DNA of 64,000 nt from a virus, in IMG/VR virus record IMGVR_UViG_3300032246_001967, positions 62,001 to 126,000 of that record; one strand, given 5' to 3'. Below are positions 1 to 10,600 of this stretch, one piece after another. Position 1 is the first letter of the stretch. Every line of letters begins with the position of its first letter. The position numbers and the translations under genes were made by a program. Under the pieces are notes generated by a model. That model did no database searches and was not told where the DNA came from. It was given only the letters and a program-made list of their open reading frames with translations.

Positions 1-1281
1 TCAGATAATATTAGATGGCAAATTGTTAACTCAAATACTTCATCAGGTACTTTCTCATTATTAATTAGACAAGGTAATGATTTAACAAATACTCCAGTTG
101 TATTAGAAACATGGACTAACTTATCTATGGATCCATTCTCACCTAACTATATTTCAAAAGTAATTGGTGATTATGCTTTAAACTATAACTCATCTAATAA
201 CCAAATCCAAGTATCTGGTTCTTATCCTAATAACTCAAAATATGTAAGAGTTAAAGCTGTTAATTTACCAACACCTTATTATTTTAAGAATGATGGTACA
301 TTTAAAGCTGAATATACTAGTTCAATTCCTTTAAATTCAAGCGGTTCATTCCAAAACGCAACTGGTAACTTATTTAACGGAAAAGCTCAATATTATAATA
401 CAATCACTGACGGTAACTTCTCACAAGGTATTGGTAGTGCTAGTTATGATAATATGATTAATTTGTTGTCTAACGCAGATGACTACAAATTCAATGTATT
501 ATTAACTCCTGGTTTATTTAATTCATTACAAACTTCTCAAGTAACAAATATTATTTCAAACACTCAAAACAGAGGTGATAATATTTTTGTATTAGACTTA
601 GTACCTTACGATTCAACAGTTTCAACAGTAACTACTCAAGCTGCAACTCGTAATACTTCGTACGCCGCTTCATACTGGCCTTGGTTACAAACTATTGATC
701 CTGATACTGGAGCTAACGTTTGGGTACCTGCTTCAACTATGATTGGTGGTGTTTATGCTTATAATGATTCTGTAAGTGAACCTTGGTTTGCACCTGCGGG
801 TATTAACAGAGGTGGATTAGGAAATGTAATTAGAGCAGAACAAAAATTATCTCAAGCAAACAGAGATACATTATATCAAGGTAAAGTTAACCCAATTGCT
901 ACATTCCCAGGAACTGGAGTTGTAGTATATGGTCAGAAAACATTACAAACTCAAGCATCTGCTTTAGACAGAGTAAACGTAAGAAGATTATTAATTGCTT
1001 TAAAATCTTATATTTCTCAAGTAGCAAATAACTTAGTATTTGAACAAAACACTATCGCTACTCGTAATGCATTTTTAGCTCAAGTTAATCCATATTTAGC
1101 TTCTGTTCAACAAAAACAAGGTTTATATGCGTTTAAAGTAGTAATGGATGATTCAAACAATACAGCTGATGTAATTGATAGAAACCAATTAGTAGGTCAA
1201 ATTTATATTCAACCAACTAAGACTGCTGAATTTATTTACTTAGATTTCAACATCTTACCAACAGGAGTAACTTTTGATTAA
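1..1281 (+). CDS. Contractile tail sheath protein (gp18-like), 5' end outside window
   Basis: The reading frame is open from base 1, so the start lies before the window and the last 426 residues are seen; the ATG at 127 is internal. The sheath polymer surrounds the tail tube and contracts during infection. Sheath-type motifs in the C-terminal half are WFAPAG, NRGGLGNV, NVRRLL, FEQNT and a final PTKTAEFIYLDF strand. The tube gene follows at 1322, the usual sheath-tube order of myophages. Confidence 0.93.
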   Translation, partial: SDNIRWQIVNSNTSSGTFSLLIRQGNDLTNTPVVLETWTNLSMDPFSPNYISKVIGDYALNYNSSNNQIQVSGSYPNNSKYVRVKAVNLPTPYYFKNDGTFKAEYTSSIPLNSSGSFQNATGNLFNGKAQYYNTITDGNFSQGIGSASYDNMINLLSNADDYKFNVLLTPGLFNSLQTSQVTNIISNTQNRGDNIFVLDLVPYDSTVSTVTTQAATRNTSYAASYWPWLQTIDPDTGANVWVPASTMIGGVYAYNDSVSEPWFAPAGINRGGLGNVIRAEQKLSQANRDTLYQGKVNPIATFPGTGVVVYGQKTLQTQASALDRVNVRRLLIALKSYISQVANNLVFEQNTIATRNAFLAQVNPYLASVQQKQGLYAFKVVMDDSNNTADVIDRNQLVGQIYIQPTKTAEFIYLDFNILPTGVTFD

Positions 1282-1297
1282 TTTTTTAAAATTTAAA

Positions 1298-1305
1298 TAT
1301 TTATA
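1298..1305 (+). promoter_or_regulatory. TATTTATA late-type promoter box for tail tube gene
   Basis: TATTTATA lies 16 nt before the tube ATG in the 40-nt gap after the sheath gene. No TTGG element is found at the -33 spacing used by the other promoter class in this window. The same box precedes other virion genes, so I infer late transcription. Confidence 0.6.
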
Positions 1306-1321
1306 ATAAACAATAAATAAA

Positions 1322-1810
1322 ATGGCAGTATTAAATCCGAACGAAATATTTTTCACCGCCTTCGAACCAAAACAGGCGAACCGCTTTATCATGTATATTG
1401 ATGGTATTCCTGCATATGAAATCAAAGGGGTAGGTGCTATAAGTTTAACTCAAGGTACAGTTCCGTTAAACCATATTAACGTACAACGTTACGTTAAAGG
1501 TGTAACCAAATGGAATCCTGTACAATTTACTTTATTCGATCCTATCACTCCTTCAGGTGCACAAGCTGTAATGGAATGGGTTCGTTTACATCACGAATCA
1601 GTAACAGGTAGAGATGGTTATAGTGATTTCTATAAGAAAGACTTAACTTTCGACGTATTAGGTCCTGTAGGTGATATCGTATCTGAATGGGTATTAAAAG
1701 GAGCCTTTATTACTGATGCTAACTTCGGTGATTATAACTGGGATACTGTTGATACTGCTGTTAATATCACTATGACAGTACAACCTGATTATTGTGTGTT
1801 AAACTTCTAA
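1322..1810 (+). CDS. Tail tube protein (gp19-like)
   Basis: 162 residues, the size of T4-type tube subunits, which stack as hexameric rings inside the sheath. Visible features are the N-terminal EPKQANRFIMYIDGIP segment, the central KWNPVQFTLFDPI strand and the C-terminal WDTVDTAVNITMTVQPDYC region typical of phage tube proteins. It sits directly after the sheath gene, has its own TATTTATA box, and is followed by a strong terminator, which suits a highly expressed late gene. Confidence 0.9.
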   Translation: MAVLNPNEIFFTAFEPKQANRFIMYIDGIPAYEIKGVGAISLTQGTVPLNHINVQRYVKGVTKWNPVQFTLFDPITPSGAQAVMEWVRLHHESVTGRDGYSDFYKKDLTFDVLGPVGDIVSEWVLKGAFITDANFGDYNWDTVDTAVNITMTVQPDYCVLNF

Positions 1811-1831
1811 TTAATAAAAAGAAAATTAAGA

Positions 1832-1859
1832 AAGCTCGCAAGAAATTGCGGGCTTTTTT
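1832..1859 (+). terminator. Rho-independent terminator after tube gene
   Basis: A 10-bp stem (AAGCTCGCAA / TTGCGGGCTT, one G-U pair) closes a GAAA tetraloop and is followed by TTTT. It lies between the tube gene and the next TATTTATA box. Confidence 0.88.
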
Positions 1860-1869
1860 CATTTCTATA

Positions 1870-1877
1870 TATTTATA
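1870..1877 (+). promoter_or_regulatory. TATTTATA late-type promoter box for gp26-like gene
   Basis: TATTTATA occurs just after the terminator and 24 nt before the ATG at 1902. A T4-orientation TATAAATA also occurs at 1892-1899, two bases before the ATG; it is the only such copy I noticed ahead of a gene and may be chance. Confidence 0.55.
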
Positions 1878-1901
1878 TAGGACAATAAAGTTATAAATAA
1901 C

Positions 1902-2642
1902 ATGAGCGAATTTAATTTCCCAACAGAGGTTATAGATTTACCTTCAAAAGGTTTAGTATATCCTGAAACATCTCCATTATCTTCTGGTAAACTTGAAATG
2001 AAGTATATGACCGCTAAAGAAGAAGACATTTTAACTAACCAATCTTACATTTCTAAAGGAGTAGTTTTTGATAAATTACTTCAGTCTTTAATTGTTGATA
2101 AAAACATTAAAGTAGATGATTTAATCACTGGTGATAAAAATGCTCTTTTGATTGCTGCTCGTATTTTAGGTTATGGTTCAGAATATAAATTTAACTATTT
2201 TGGTAAAGAACAAAGTATTGAATTAACAACCTTAGATAATAAAGAAATTGATGAAACTTTATTTACTAAAGGTAAAAATGAATTTTTCTATACATTACCT
2301 GCTTCTAAAGTAACATTAACTTTTAAATTATTAACAGGTAAAGATGAAAAAGCAATAGAATCAGAATTAGAAGGTATTAAAAAAATCAACAAAGACAACA
2401 TTCCAGAATTAACTACTCGTTTTAAACAAATGATTATAGCTATTGATGGTAATCCTGATAAAAAAGTAATTCGTGATTTTGTTGATAATGCTTTTTTAGC
2501 TAAAGATTCAAGAGAATTTAGAAAATACATTTCAGATTTCCAACCGGATATTGTTACTAAAACTACAATAGAAACAGAAGACGGTCTTGAGGAGGAGATC
2601 GATATACCTATTGGTCTTAGCTTTTTTTGGCCTGAGTCTTAA
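1902..2642 (+). CDS. Baseplate hub/tail assembly protein (T4 gp26-like)
   Basis: 246 residues. The opening motifs FPTEVIDLPSKGLVYPE, MKYMTAKEEDILTNQSYI and ALLIAARILGYG are typical of the T4 baseplate protein family (gp26 type), and the C-terminus IGLSFFWP is the usual end of that family. It precedes the tape-measure-like gene. The next reading frame overlaps its 3' end out of frame and lacks an ATG, the layout seen for frameshifted tail chaperones in other phages. A structural hub role is known for T4; a chaperone role is my alternative. Confidence 0.78.
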   Translation: MSEFNFPTEVIDLPSKGLVYPETSPLSSGKLEMKYMTAKEEDILTNQSYISKGVVFDKLLQSLIVDKNIKVDDLITGDKNALLIAARILGYGSEYKFNYFGKEQSIELTTLDNKEIDETLFTKGKNEFFYTLPASKVTLTFKLLTGKDEKAIESELEGIKKINKDNIPELTTRFKQMIIAIDGNPDKKVIRDFVDNAFLAKDSREFRKYISDFQPDIVTKTTIETEDGLEEEIDIPIGLSFFWPES

Positions 2643-2916
2643 TAATGCTCCTGAAGTAAGAAAAGATTTATTCTTACAAATTCATGATATTTGTTTTTGG
2701 AGTCAAGGAGGTTATGATTTCAATACTGTTTATAATTTACCTATATGGATTAGAAAGTTTGTATTAGCACAGTTAAAATCTCATTATGACAAAACCAATA
2801 ATAATGATGAAGCTAATTATAATAAAACTATACAAGTTTTAAAACAACACAATCAAGAAAACCCATTACCTCCAAATCAAAAATTATTATATAAATCAGG
2901 GGCATCTAAAAAATGA
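2611..2916 (+). CDS. Small gp51/chaperone-T-like protein with no ATG start
   Basis: The frame is open from about 2587 to 2916 and overlaps the preceding gene. It has no ATG; only TTG codons at 2587 and 2611 could start it, or it could be reached by a ribosomal frameshift near the T-run at 2622-2628. The recognisable part begins at LNNAPEVRKDLFLQIHD and continues QGGYDFNTVYNLPIWIRKF, a segment I associate with the small protein following gp26 in T4-like marine phages. Going from the upstream frame needs +1 or -2. The 3' end overlaps a hairpin and leads straight into the tape-measure promoter. Confidence 0.6.
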   Translation: MVLAFFGLSLNNAPEVRKDLFLQIHDICFWSQGGYDFNTVYNLPIWIRKFVLAQLKSHYDKTNNNDEANYNKTIQVLKQHNQENPLPPNQKLLYKSGASKK

Positions 2917-2921
2917 TGCCC
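2900..2921 (+). terminator. Hairpin at the end of the gp51-like gene
   Basis: A 7-bp perfect stem GGGCATC / GATGCCC with an 8-nt A-rich loop spans the stop codon. There is no long T tract, so it may be a weak terminator or a 3' stabilising stem. The TATTTATA box follows six bases later. Confidence 0.5.
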
Positions 2922-2926
2922 TTAAA

Positions 2927-2934
2927 TATTTATA
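2927..2934 (+). promoter_or_regulatory. TATTTATA box for tape-measure-like gene
   Basis: The box ends only 4 nt before the ATG at 2939. If it works as a -10 element, the transcript would begin at or inside the start codon, so a leaderless mRNA is expected. Confidence 0.55.
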
Positions 2935-2938
2935 ATAT

Positions 2939-5428
2939 ATGGCCAAAGAGGATCCAAAAAAGCTGTTAAGAGAAGTAGGTGAAGAAGCACTTTCTATCCA
3001 AGAAAGTATTAATTCATTGTCTGGTGCTTTAAATAAAAATTTAAAAGAATTTAACAAAGTTACTGGAGATACTCAAAAGATATTTAATAATGCTTTAAAT
3101 ACAAGTACTAATTTAGGAAAACAATTATCCGAAATTAATGCTAATTCTTTAAAAAATTCAAAAGAAAGAAAATCTCTTGAAGATCAATTGATTAAAAGTG
3201 CTAAAGAAATAACATCTTTAGAAAGACAAAGAGATCAATTTATGAGAAAAGCCCAAACAGCAAGAGGGGCAGAACAAAAATCATTACTAAAAATAGCAGA
3301 ACTTTTAGGAGATGCTGTTATTTATTCTAAAGAACAAGTAGCAAATGCTGAAAGATTAAATAAAGTTTATGTTGATATAGAAAAAAATCTAGGTCTTACT
3401 GGTAAAATATTAGATGGTATTAATAAAATTCCTATTTTAAATAAATTTATTGATACTAAAAAAGCATTAGAAGCCGCTAATGAAGAAGCATCTAAACTTA
3501 CTGGTAATAGATGGAGTGTAATGAGTGCTGCTTTAAAATCTTTAGGTTCATCATTAAAGAAAAATTTAACTGATCCTTTAGTTTTAATAGGAGCAGCTGG
3601 TGGGTTATTATCTACTATAGTAAAATTATTTAATGAATTTGATAAACGAGCTATAGATATAGGTAGAAATTTTGGTACAACACCTGAAAATGCTAGAAAA
3701 ACTGCTCAAGAATTTAAAAGAATATCAGCAGATTCCGCTAATTTATTATCTACAACCACTAATTTAACTGAATCTTTTAATGATTTAAATTCTGTTGCTG
3801 GTACTTATGCTAATTTTACTCAAGAAACATTAGAAGCTTATAATGATTTAGTTAAAGGTGTAGGAATAAGTAAAGAAGCGGCTTTAGCACAATATAAAAT
3901 TTCAGTCTTACAAGGTAAAAACTTTAAAGATATAACGGTTCAAATAACAGGACAAGTAGCATTACAAAAATCTCAAAATAAAATTGCTTTAAGCGATAAA
4001 GAGATTATGGAGTCAATTGCTAAAACTACTGCTGTTCAAAGATTAAATATTAAAGGAGGAGCAGAAGGATTAGTAAGATCAGTTATTGAAGCTAAAAAAT
4101 TAGGAGCAGAATTTAACCAATTAGACGCGGCGGCAAGTAGTTTATTAAATTTTGAAGATTCTATTGGTGCTGAATTAGAAGCTGAGTTATTAACTGGACA
4201 AAATCTTAATTTAGAAAAAGCAAGAACTTATGCTTTAAATAATGATATAGCAGGATTAGCAAAAGAAATAACTAATCAAGGCATTACAGCTGAAAAATTC
4301 AGTAAAATGAATCGTATTCAGCAAGAATCTATTGCTAAATCATTAGGTTTCCAACGTGACGAATTTGGTCAGATGTTGGAAAACCAAGAAATGTTAAATG
4401 CTGCTAATAAATTAGGCGCTAAAGATGTAAATGACTTAGCAGCTCAATATGCTAAAGCAGCAGATAAAGAAGCATTTTTATCTAAACTTGGAGATGATAA
4501 ATTAAAATCTCAAGTACAAAATATTACTTTCCAAGAAAAATTAAATAATTTACTAGAAAAAGCAAAAGATATTTTTGTTACTCAATTAGAACCTTTATTT
4601 ACTAGTATATTAAACGGATTTGATAAATTTATTAAAAACGGAGGTATTAATAAGATAGCTGATATTGCTAAAGGCGTAGCTAATTCTTTTATGTCTATTG
4701 GTAAATTTTTAGTTGGTCCTGTAGGTAAAATATTAGGTGGTTTAGCTGCTTTTGGAGCTCTTAAAATGTTAGTAGGAGGTATTCCTGTTAGAGTGATAGG
4801 ATCAGGCCCAATGGGTGGTGGAGGAGGTAGTGGATTTATGAGTAATTTTTACAATGCAGGAACAGTAACCTCAAAATCAGGCCAAACATTTTCAGCAAAT
4901 TCACCTCAAGGAAAGATGATTATGAATATGAGTGGTCAAAAACCTGTAGGAAGAGGTTTAACAGGAATGGGTGCTGGTATGTTAGGATTAGGAGCAACAT
5001 TAGCCGGACAAGCAATAGGTGGTACAAGTGGAAATATATTATCAGCAACTGGACAAGGAGCAATGATGGGTTCTATGTTTGGACCAATGGGTGCTTTAGT
5101 TGGTGCAGGATTAGGACTAGCAGGATCGGGAATTTCAGCTTATTATGAACATCAAAATGCTTCATCGGCTGCAGCCTCTTATGCTAAAGATAAAGAAGGT
5201 CCCGCAGCTTCTAGAATTAGACAAAGAAGAGAAGCAATGGCTTCTACTAACGCTATGGATTCTTATTATGAATCTTTAACTGGACATAATGGGGGTGGTG
5301 AAGGAATTGAAAAAACAAATATGCTTTTAGAAAAATTAGTTTCTCAAACTGAAAAAGGAGGAGTAATTAATATTGATGGAAACAAAGCAGGTACTTATCA
5401 AGCTAGAGCTATTTATGGACAAGCTTAA
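2939..5428 (+). CDS. Tape-measure-like tail protein
   Basis: 829 residues. The first 150 residues are charged and helical, probably coiled coil, and a helical middle runs to about 560. From about 590 to 740 the protein is rich in Gly, Ala and Met with hydrophobic stretches (for example GMGAGMLGLGATLAGQAIGG), typical of tape-measure proteins that set tail length and later interact with the host membrane. Its place after the gp26/gp51-like pair and before tube-cap and hub genes supports this. T4 gp29 is shorter (about 590). I see no enzyme domain. Confidence 0.72.
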   Translation: MAKEDPKKLLREVGEEALSIQESINSLSGALNKNLKEFNKVTGDTQKIFNNALNTSTNLGKQLSEINANSLKNSKERKSLEDQLIKSAKEITSLERQRDQFMRKAQTARGAEQKSLLKIAELLGDAVIYSKEQVANAERLNKVYVDIEKNLGLTGKILDGINKIPILNKFIDTKKALEAANEEASKLTGNRWSVMSAALKSLGSSLKKNLTDPLVLIGAAGGLLSTIVKLFNEFDKRAIDIGRNFGTTPENARKTAQEFKRISADSANLLSTTTNLTESFNDLNSVAGTYANFTQETLEAYNDLVKGVGISKEAALAQYKISVLQGKNFKDITVQITGQVALQKSQNKIALSDKEIMESIAKTTAVQRLNIKGGAEGLVRSVIEAKKLGAEFNQLDAAASSLLNFEDSIGAELEAELLTGQNLNLEKARTYALNNDIAGLAKEITNQGITAEKFSKMNRIQQESIAKSLGFQRDEFGQMLENQEMLNAANKLGAKDVNDLAAQYAKAADKEAFLSKLGDDKLKSQVQNITFQEKLNNLLEKAKDIFVTQLEPLFTSILNGFDKFIKNGGINKIADIAKGVANSFMSIGKFLVGPVGKILGGLAAFGALKMLVGGIPVRVIGSGPMGGGGGSGFMSNFYNAGTVTSKSGQTFSANSPQGKMIMNMSGQKPVGRGLTGMGAGMLGLGATLAGQAIGGTSGNILSATGQGAMMGSMFGPMGALVGAGLGLAGSGISAYYEHQNASSAAASYAKDKEGPAASRIRQRREAMASTNAMDSYYESLTGHNGGGEGIEKTNMLLEKLVSQTEKGGVINIDGNKAGTYQARAIYGQA

Positions 5429-5436
5429 TTTTAAAA

Positions 5437-5444
5437 TATTTATA
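5437..5444 (+). promoter_or_regulatory. TATTTATA late-type promoter box
   Basis: TATTTATA sits 13 nt before the ATG at 5458, in a 29-nt gap, and would drive the run of baseplate genes 5458-11707 that has no other visible promoter. Confidence 0.55.
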
Positions 5445-5457
5445 ACAAAATAAGATT

Positions 5458-5730
5458 ATGGGAATTAAAGATTTATTAATAATTAACGGATCAAGTTTAA
5501 CAGCATATGATGGTAAAACACCACATATAAATCCTTTAGCTACAGGATATTCAATATTACATGCTGATGGAAACAAACCAGGATATTCTTTAAACGGATC
5601 TAATTTTAATAAGGTTAATTCTTACTATAATAGCTATTTAGACGGTGCTGTTAATAATTTACCTAGACCTTCACAATTAGATTTAGACGGAAAAACCCCA
5701 TCAAGATATTTAGATAATCTACCAGAATAA
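5458..5730 (+). CDS. Small baseplate-region protein, unknown
   Basis: 90 residues, rich in Asn, Gly and Pro, with no recognised domain. It is the first gene of a tightly packed late operon: its stop codon TAA shares a base with the ATG of the next gene (5730). The context suggests a minor virion or tail-assembly protein. Confidence 0.7.
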   Translation: MGIKDLLIINGSSLTAYDGKTPHINPLATGYSILHADGNKPGYSLNGSNFNKVNSYYNSYLDGAVNNLPRPSQLDLDGKTPSRYLDNLPE

Positions 5731-7367
5731 TGTCTTTAAAAAACCTATTAACAGATTTACAGTCTTATTATCAAGATTATACTTTTTCCCAAAAGTATCC
5801 TGCTAACTCTGAATATGCTACAAAACCACAAGCAATAGCAGAAGGTACTTTTGACCAAAAAAGTATACCTTACGGTTTTGATAGACCTGGAGGAGGTTGG
5901 AGTGGGCAACCTTTTATAACTGTACCTTTTAAAGATAGTTTTGGATTACCTTTAGAGGATATAGGAGGTGTTGGATTAAATAATGATTTATTTATTAGAG
6001 GTGGAGCATCAGTAGCTAAACATATTAAAGATGATGAAATAAGAATTGGTAAATTTTTAAAATCAACTCAAGGTGTATTATTTGCTGCTCAACAAAATTT
6101 ATTAATAAAATCTTCACCTGTAAATCTTCCATTAGATATATATCCTGTTGAAGTTTATAACCCTCTTAATACATTAACTCAAATAGCAGGAAATGCTTTT
6201 GGAAATCATACTAATAAATTAGGTTTAAACCCATTTTTATATGATTTACCTCATGGACAAGGACAAAATTCATATTTAGTTAAAACAAAAGATAAATATA
6301 ATAAAGATAATACAAACCGTTTAACTTTATTGTATCAATCTAAAATTCAACAAGTTAAAACATCTTCTAATGTAAAGGTGTCTAATGATTTTGGTATTAA
6401 ATTTAATGATGATGATTTTATTATTAATACTACTTTAGTAAATATTAATAGAGCCACAAACACTACTTTAACAAACCAAAAAATATTAAATTCTAATTAT
6501 CCAACTTCTAATTTTAGTACTTTTACTTCTAAAACTTTATCTAATACTAGTCCTAAGCAAAGTGGTCCTACTTATATAGCTACAAATACTGGCATTAAGG
6601 ATTTTAGAACAGCAGTTCCTGAATCAACTAAATTTACAAGTTTCTTAGCTAAAGGAAATTACTCTATCAATAACAGACAATCTACTTTTGGAATATCTGA
6701 TCCAGGACTTAAAAATAAAGACGTATCAGATATATCTTCTTTATCTTCAGGTACTCCTGATGATAAAATCAATATATCTTCAATATATAAAAGTTCTGTT
6801 GTGTCTTCATCATTATCTGATTCTGATTTAATACCTTTTTATTTTCAAGTAGTAAATAATGATGATCCTTCTCAATATGAATTTATTCATTTTAGAGCAT
6901 ATTTAGATAATTTTAATGATAATTTCACAGGAAACTGGCAGTCATTCAAATACTCAGGTAGAGGTGAAAATTTTTACATATATGATGGTTTTCAAAGAAA
7001 TATTAGTTTTGGATTTACTATAGCTATAGAATCAAGAGCAGAACAATCTCCTCAATACCAAAAAATAAATTACTTAGCTTCATTAACAGCTCCTGATTAT
7101 GCTCAAAATAGTGGGTTTATGAGAGGATGTTTTGTTAAAATGACTGTTGGGGATTATTTAATCCAAGTACCCGGATTTTTAACATCAGTTAATTATACTA
7201 TTGCTAATAATATACCTTGGGACATAGCTAGAGGAGTAAATGGTAAATTATTAACAAACGCTAAAATATTACCTACAGTTATTTCTGCTAATGTTAGCTT
7301 TACTCCTGTTCATAGTTTTGTACCTAAAAAAGGTGCTGATTTTATTTCAACTAATAATGCTGTATAA
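5730..7367 (+). CDS. Baseplate tail-tube junction protein (gp48/gp54-like)
   Basis: 545 residues. The C-terminal third holds a pattern known from T4-type tube-cap proteins: FIHFRAYLDNF, then GRGENFYIYDGFQRNISFGF, YQKINYLASLT and FMRGCFVKMTVGDYL. This type of protein caps the baseplate and starts tube polymerisation. The N-terminal 350 residues are low-complexity, Asn/Ser-rich and not assignable. It is longer than T4 gp48 (about 360). The ATG overlaps the stop of the upstream gene and the stop overlaps the next ATG. Confidence 0.62.
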   Translation: MSLKNLLTDLQSYYQDYTFSQKYPANSEYATKPQAIAEGTFDQKSIPYGFDRPGGGWSGQPFITVPFKDSFGLPLEDIGGVGLNNDLFIRGGASVAKHIKDDEIRIGKFLKSTQGVLFAAQQNLLIKSSPVNLPLDIYPVEVYNPLNTLTQIAGNAFGNHTNKLGLNPFLYDLPHGQGQNSYLVKTKDKYNKDNTNRLTLLYQSKIQQVKTSSNVKVSNDFGIKFNDDDFIINTTLVNINRATNTTLTNQKILNSNYPTSNFSTFTSKTLSNTSPKQSGPTYIATNTGIKDFRTAVPESTKFTSFLAKGNYSINNRQSTFGISDPGLKNKDVSDISSLSSGTPDDKINISSIYKSSVVSSSLSDSDLIPFYFQVVNNDDPSQYEFIHFRAYLDNFNDNFTGNWQSFKYSGRGENFYIYDGFQRNISFGFTIAIESRAEQSPQYQKINYLASLTAPDYAQNSGFMRGCFVKMTVGDYLIQVPGFLTSVNYTIANNIPWDIARGVNGKLLTNAKILPTVISANVSFTPVHSFVPKKGADFISTNNAV

Positions 7368-7678
7368 TGGAAAGATATATTAATACTACTGTAAACGTTA
7401 CTTCAAACCAATCAAGTATTATTACTTCTTATTTAGGAGTAAAATATCCTGAAATCCCTTATTCAGATACAGATATTTATGTTTATACTACTATAGGAGA
7501 TAGATTAGATAAATTATCTCAACAGTATTATAATTCAACAGAATATTATTGGGTAATAGCATCTGCTAATCCTGATGTAGGATTAAATTCATTATATATT
7601 CCTGAAGGAACTCAAATTAGAATCCCAATTAATTTAAATAATATAATTTTAAGTTTTAAACAATTAAATAATCAATAA
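7367..7678 (+). CDS. Baseplate wedge protein with LysM-like fold (gp53-like)
   Basis: 103 residues. The segment TIGDRLDKLSQQYYNSTEYYWVIASAN followed by IPEGTQIRIP has the LysM pattern found in T4 gp53, a wedge subunit. In virions this domain acts in baseplate assembly and need not bind peptidoglycan. It lies between tube-cap-like and hub genes, with start and stop overlapping or abutting its neighbours. Confidence 0.72.
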   Translation: MERYINTTVNVTSNQSSIITSYLGVKYPEIPYSDTDIYVYTTIGDRLDKLSQQYYNSTEYYWVIASANPDVGLNSLYIPEGTQIRIPINLNNIILSFKQLNNQ

Positions 7679-7679
7679 T

Positions 7680-10600
7680 ATGGCTAATATTATAGGAGAA
7701 GTTTTTGATGAATATGTTAAAAATCAAATAAATGAGCGACAATTTAATTTAGGATTAAATTTAGCAACAAATGATGATTCTTTAAACCAATGGAAGTTTA
7801 ATAACTCAGCATGGGTTAGAATGGTTTCATCAGTAGATATAAGCTCAGAAAAAGCTTCTGAATTAAAACTATCAGGTTATGAAGGTTCTAAATTAGCTAA
7901 AAATTTTATTTTATATAATGGTGTTTCTTCTGTAACAGGAAGTAATGATGATCTTTATTTTAATCCTTCAACTAATAACTCTGAATATTTTATTAATAAT
8001 AAAGATTTTTCAATAAAAAATTCTTATGGGTTTGGTGGTTTAAATCAAGGTATTAGACCTATGCCTGGTATTGACTCTGTAAAAGTAGGATACATTAATA
8101 GAGGTTTTTTAGCTCAAGTAGAAATTGAAATTACAGCTTTTAATAGAGAACAATTATATATTTTAGATGCTTTATTTATGCATCCAGGATATACTTTTTT
8201 ATTAGAATGGGGTCATACACGTTATATAGATAATAACTCAAAAGAAATTATTCATATTGACCCAACTAGTTTAATTACACCTGCTTTTTCAAAACTATTT
8301 CAAACTAAAAATATAAATTCATATGATATTCTTAATTCCATCAAAAACGAAAGAGAAGTAAGATCAGGAAATTATGATGGACAGTTTTTAGTAGTTAAAA
8401 AATTTAAATACACATATCAACCTAATGGTACTTATAAAATCTCTATTACTGGAGTAAACCAAGGTGATATTATAGAAAATTTAAAAATTAATACTGTTGA
8501 TGCTCAACGAGCTTCTTCAACAAGACAAAAAGCATTAGATAAACAAACAAGAGATAAAAAAATACAAGAATTAACTAATGAACTTAATCGTTTAAATGGT
8601 TACTTTGATAAAAATGGAGTTATAAATTCTGCAGGAAAATTAGCAGCAGCAGACGCAGCTAATAAAATAGCTCAAGAATTAACAAATACAGCCACTTCAG
8701 AACCAAATTTAAATCAACCATCTCCTAATAGATCTTTAAGGTTATATGATGAAAACCAGGTCCAAAGTGATAATTTAGGACGTAATTCATCTGCTGTAGC
8801 GAAACAAACTCAAGAAGCATCAATAGCTAACTATGTTTTAATTACTGAAACATGGAAAAAAAGACAATTAGAAATAGATTCTGAAATACAAAATTTAACT
8901 GGTGAAAATTTATTAGCAGATAATTTAGTTGAAAGATACGCTGGTAAATCTAAATTAAATAAACAATTATCTTTTTGGAGAGCAACTTGTAATAAAGAAA
9001 AAGAAAATCTTCCAGATGGGGTATATGGTATAAAAACTCAAAAATATCAACCCCCATCTCAAAATAACGAAAGTTCAGGAGGTGGAAAACAATACACAGA
9101 TTACTCTATGTATTATATTCGTTTAGGTTCTTTATTAAATTGGATTAAAAATAATTTGTTATTATATGATAAAACTATTTCTAATCCTTATGTAAATATT
9201 GATACTAATTATAATACAAATTTTTGTTTGCATTTTCCTAAACAAGTATCTGCTAATCCTAATATATGTGTTATACCTGTTAAAGATGGAAATATAGCTA
9301 GAAAAACGGTTAATGAAGTTAGTGCTTCAAATAGTACTTTACCTGTTGAATCTTCAACAATATCCTCTGTTAGTAATAGTTCTGATATTTTTTATGGTGC
9401 TCTTCCATCAGAATTTTCATTAGTTACTTCTCCTAGTTCAAGTAAAATTATAGATGAATCATTTTTACATAGTGCCCATGTTGGAAAATTAATGTATATT
9501 GATGTAAATTTAGATTTTATAGCAGCTACAGTTAATGATAATATTGATGAAGATGGAAACTTATCTTTAATATCTTTTTTAAAAGAATTATTAAAAGGTA
9601 TATCTGCTGCTTTAGGCTATATAAACAACTTTGAAGTAATATATGATAGAGAAAACAATCAAATAAAAATATTTGATAATAATGTTTTAAAATACTCAGA
9701 CCTAATTACTAAAACAGTTCAAATATCTGAATTTGTAGTTAACGGATTTGAAAATTTCAATTTAGGCGATTCAGCTAATCCACAGTATTCTTTATTTGGT
9801 AGTTTTATAGAATCAGTAGATTTTACTACTGAGTTAAGTAACAATTTTTCTAATATGGTAACAGTAGCTTCTCAAGCTGATACTAATGTATTAGGTATGG
9901 ACGTTACTGGATTCACTAGATTTAATAAAGGTTTAGAAGACAGAATTATTAAAACTAAACAAACTATTGAAGAAATTAATAACAACGGAAATGGTTTATC
10001 TGAAGAAGAATTAAGTAAATTATTAACTACTGCTAAAGAAATAGTTAATGAAATTTGGGGTTTATTTAATATAAGTGAAAGTGATATTGATATTCTTATG
10101 TCTTTAAATAGAGACATAGCTAATTTTTATGTAAACAAAGCAGCCAAAAAAGGAACTATTCCATCACCATTAGTTATTCCTTTTAATCTATCATTAAAAA
10201 TGATGGGTATTTCAGGAATGAGAATACTTGAAAGATTTAATGTTGATACTAAAATTCTTCCTCCTATGTTTGATAATAACAAGTATAATTTTATTGTTAA
10301 AGCCATAACTCATGAGATTGTCAATAATAAATGGAATACTATTTTAGAAAGTCAAGTTATTAACAAAGATAATTCTGGAGATAAAGATGAACCTATTTCT
10401 AACATTCAAAGAGAATCATTCCAAGCTAGAATAAATACAGGTAAATGTCCGTCTTGGGCACCTAAAAACGGTGGCACCCCAGTTCTATTAACACCTAACC
10501 AAATAATCTTATCATCATTGAAAGATTCTGGATATATTACTACTGCTGATTTTGATAGTTTTAAATCTTCAGCATCACCTGCAGTTAAGTTTGCTTCTAT

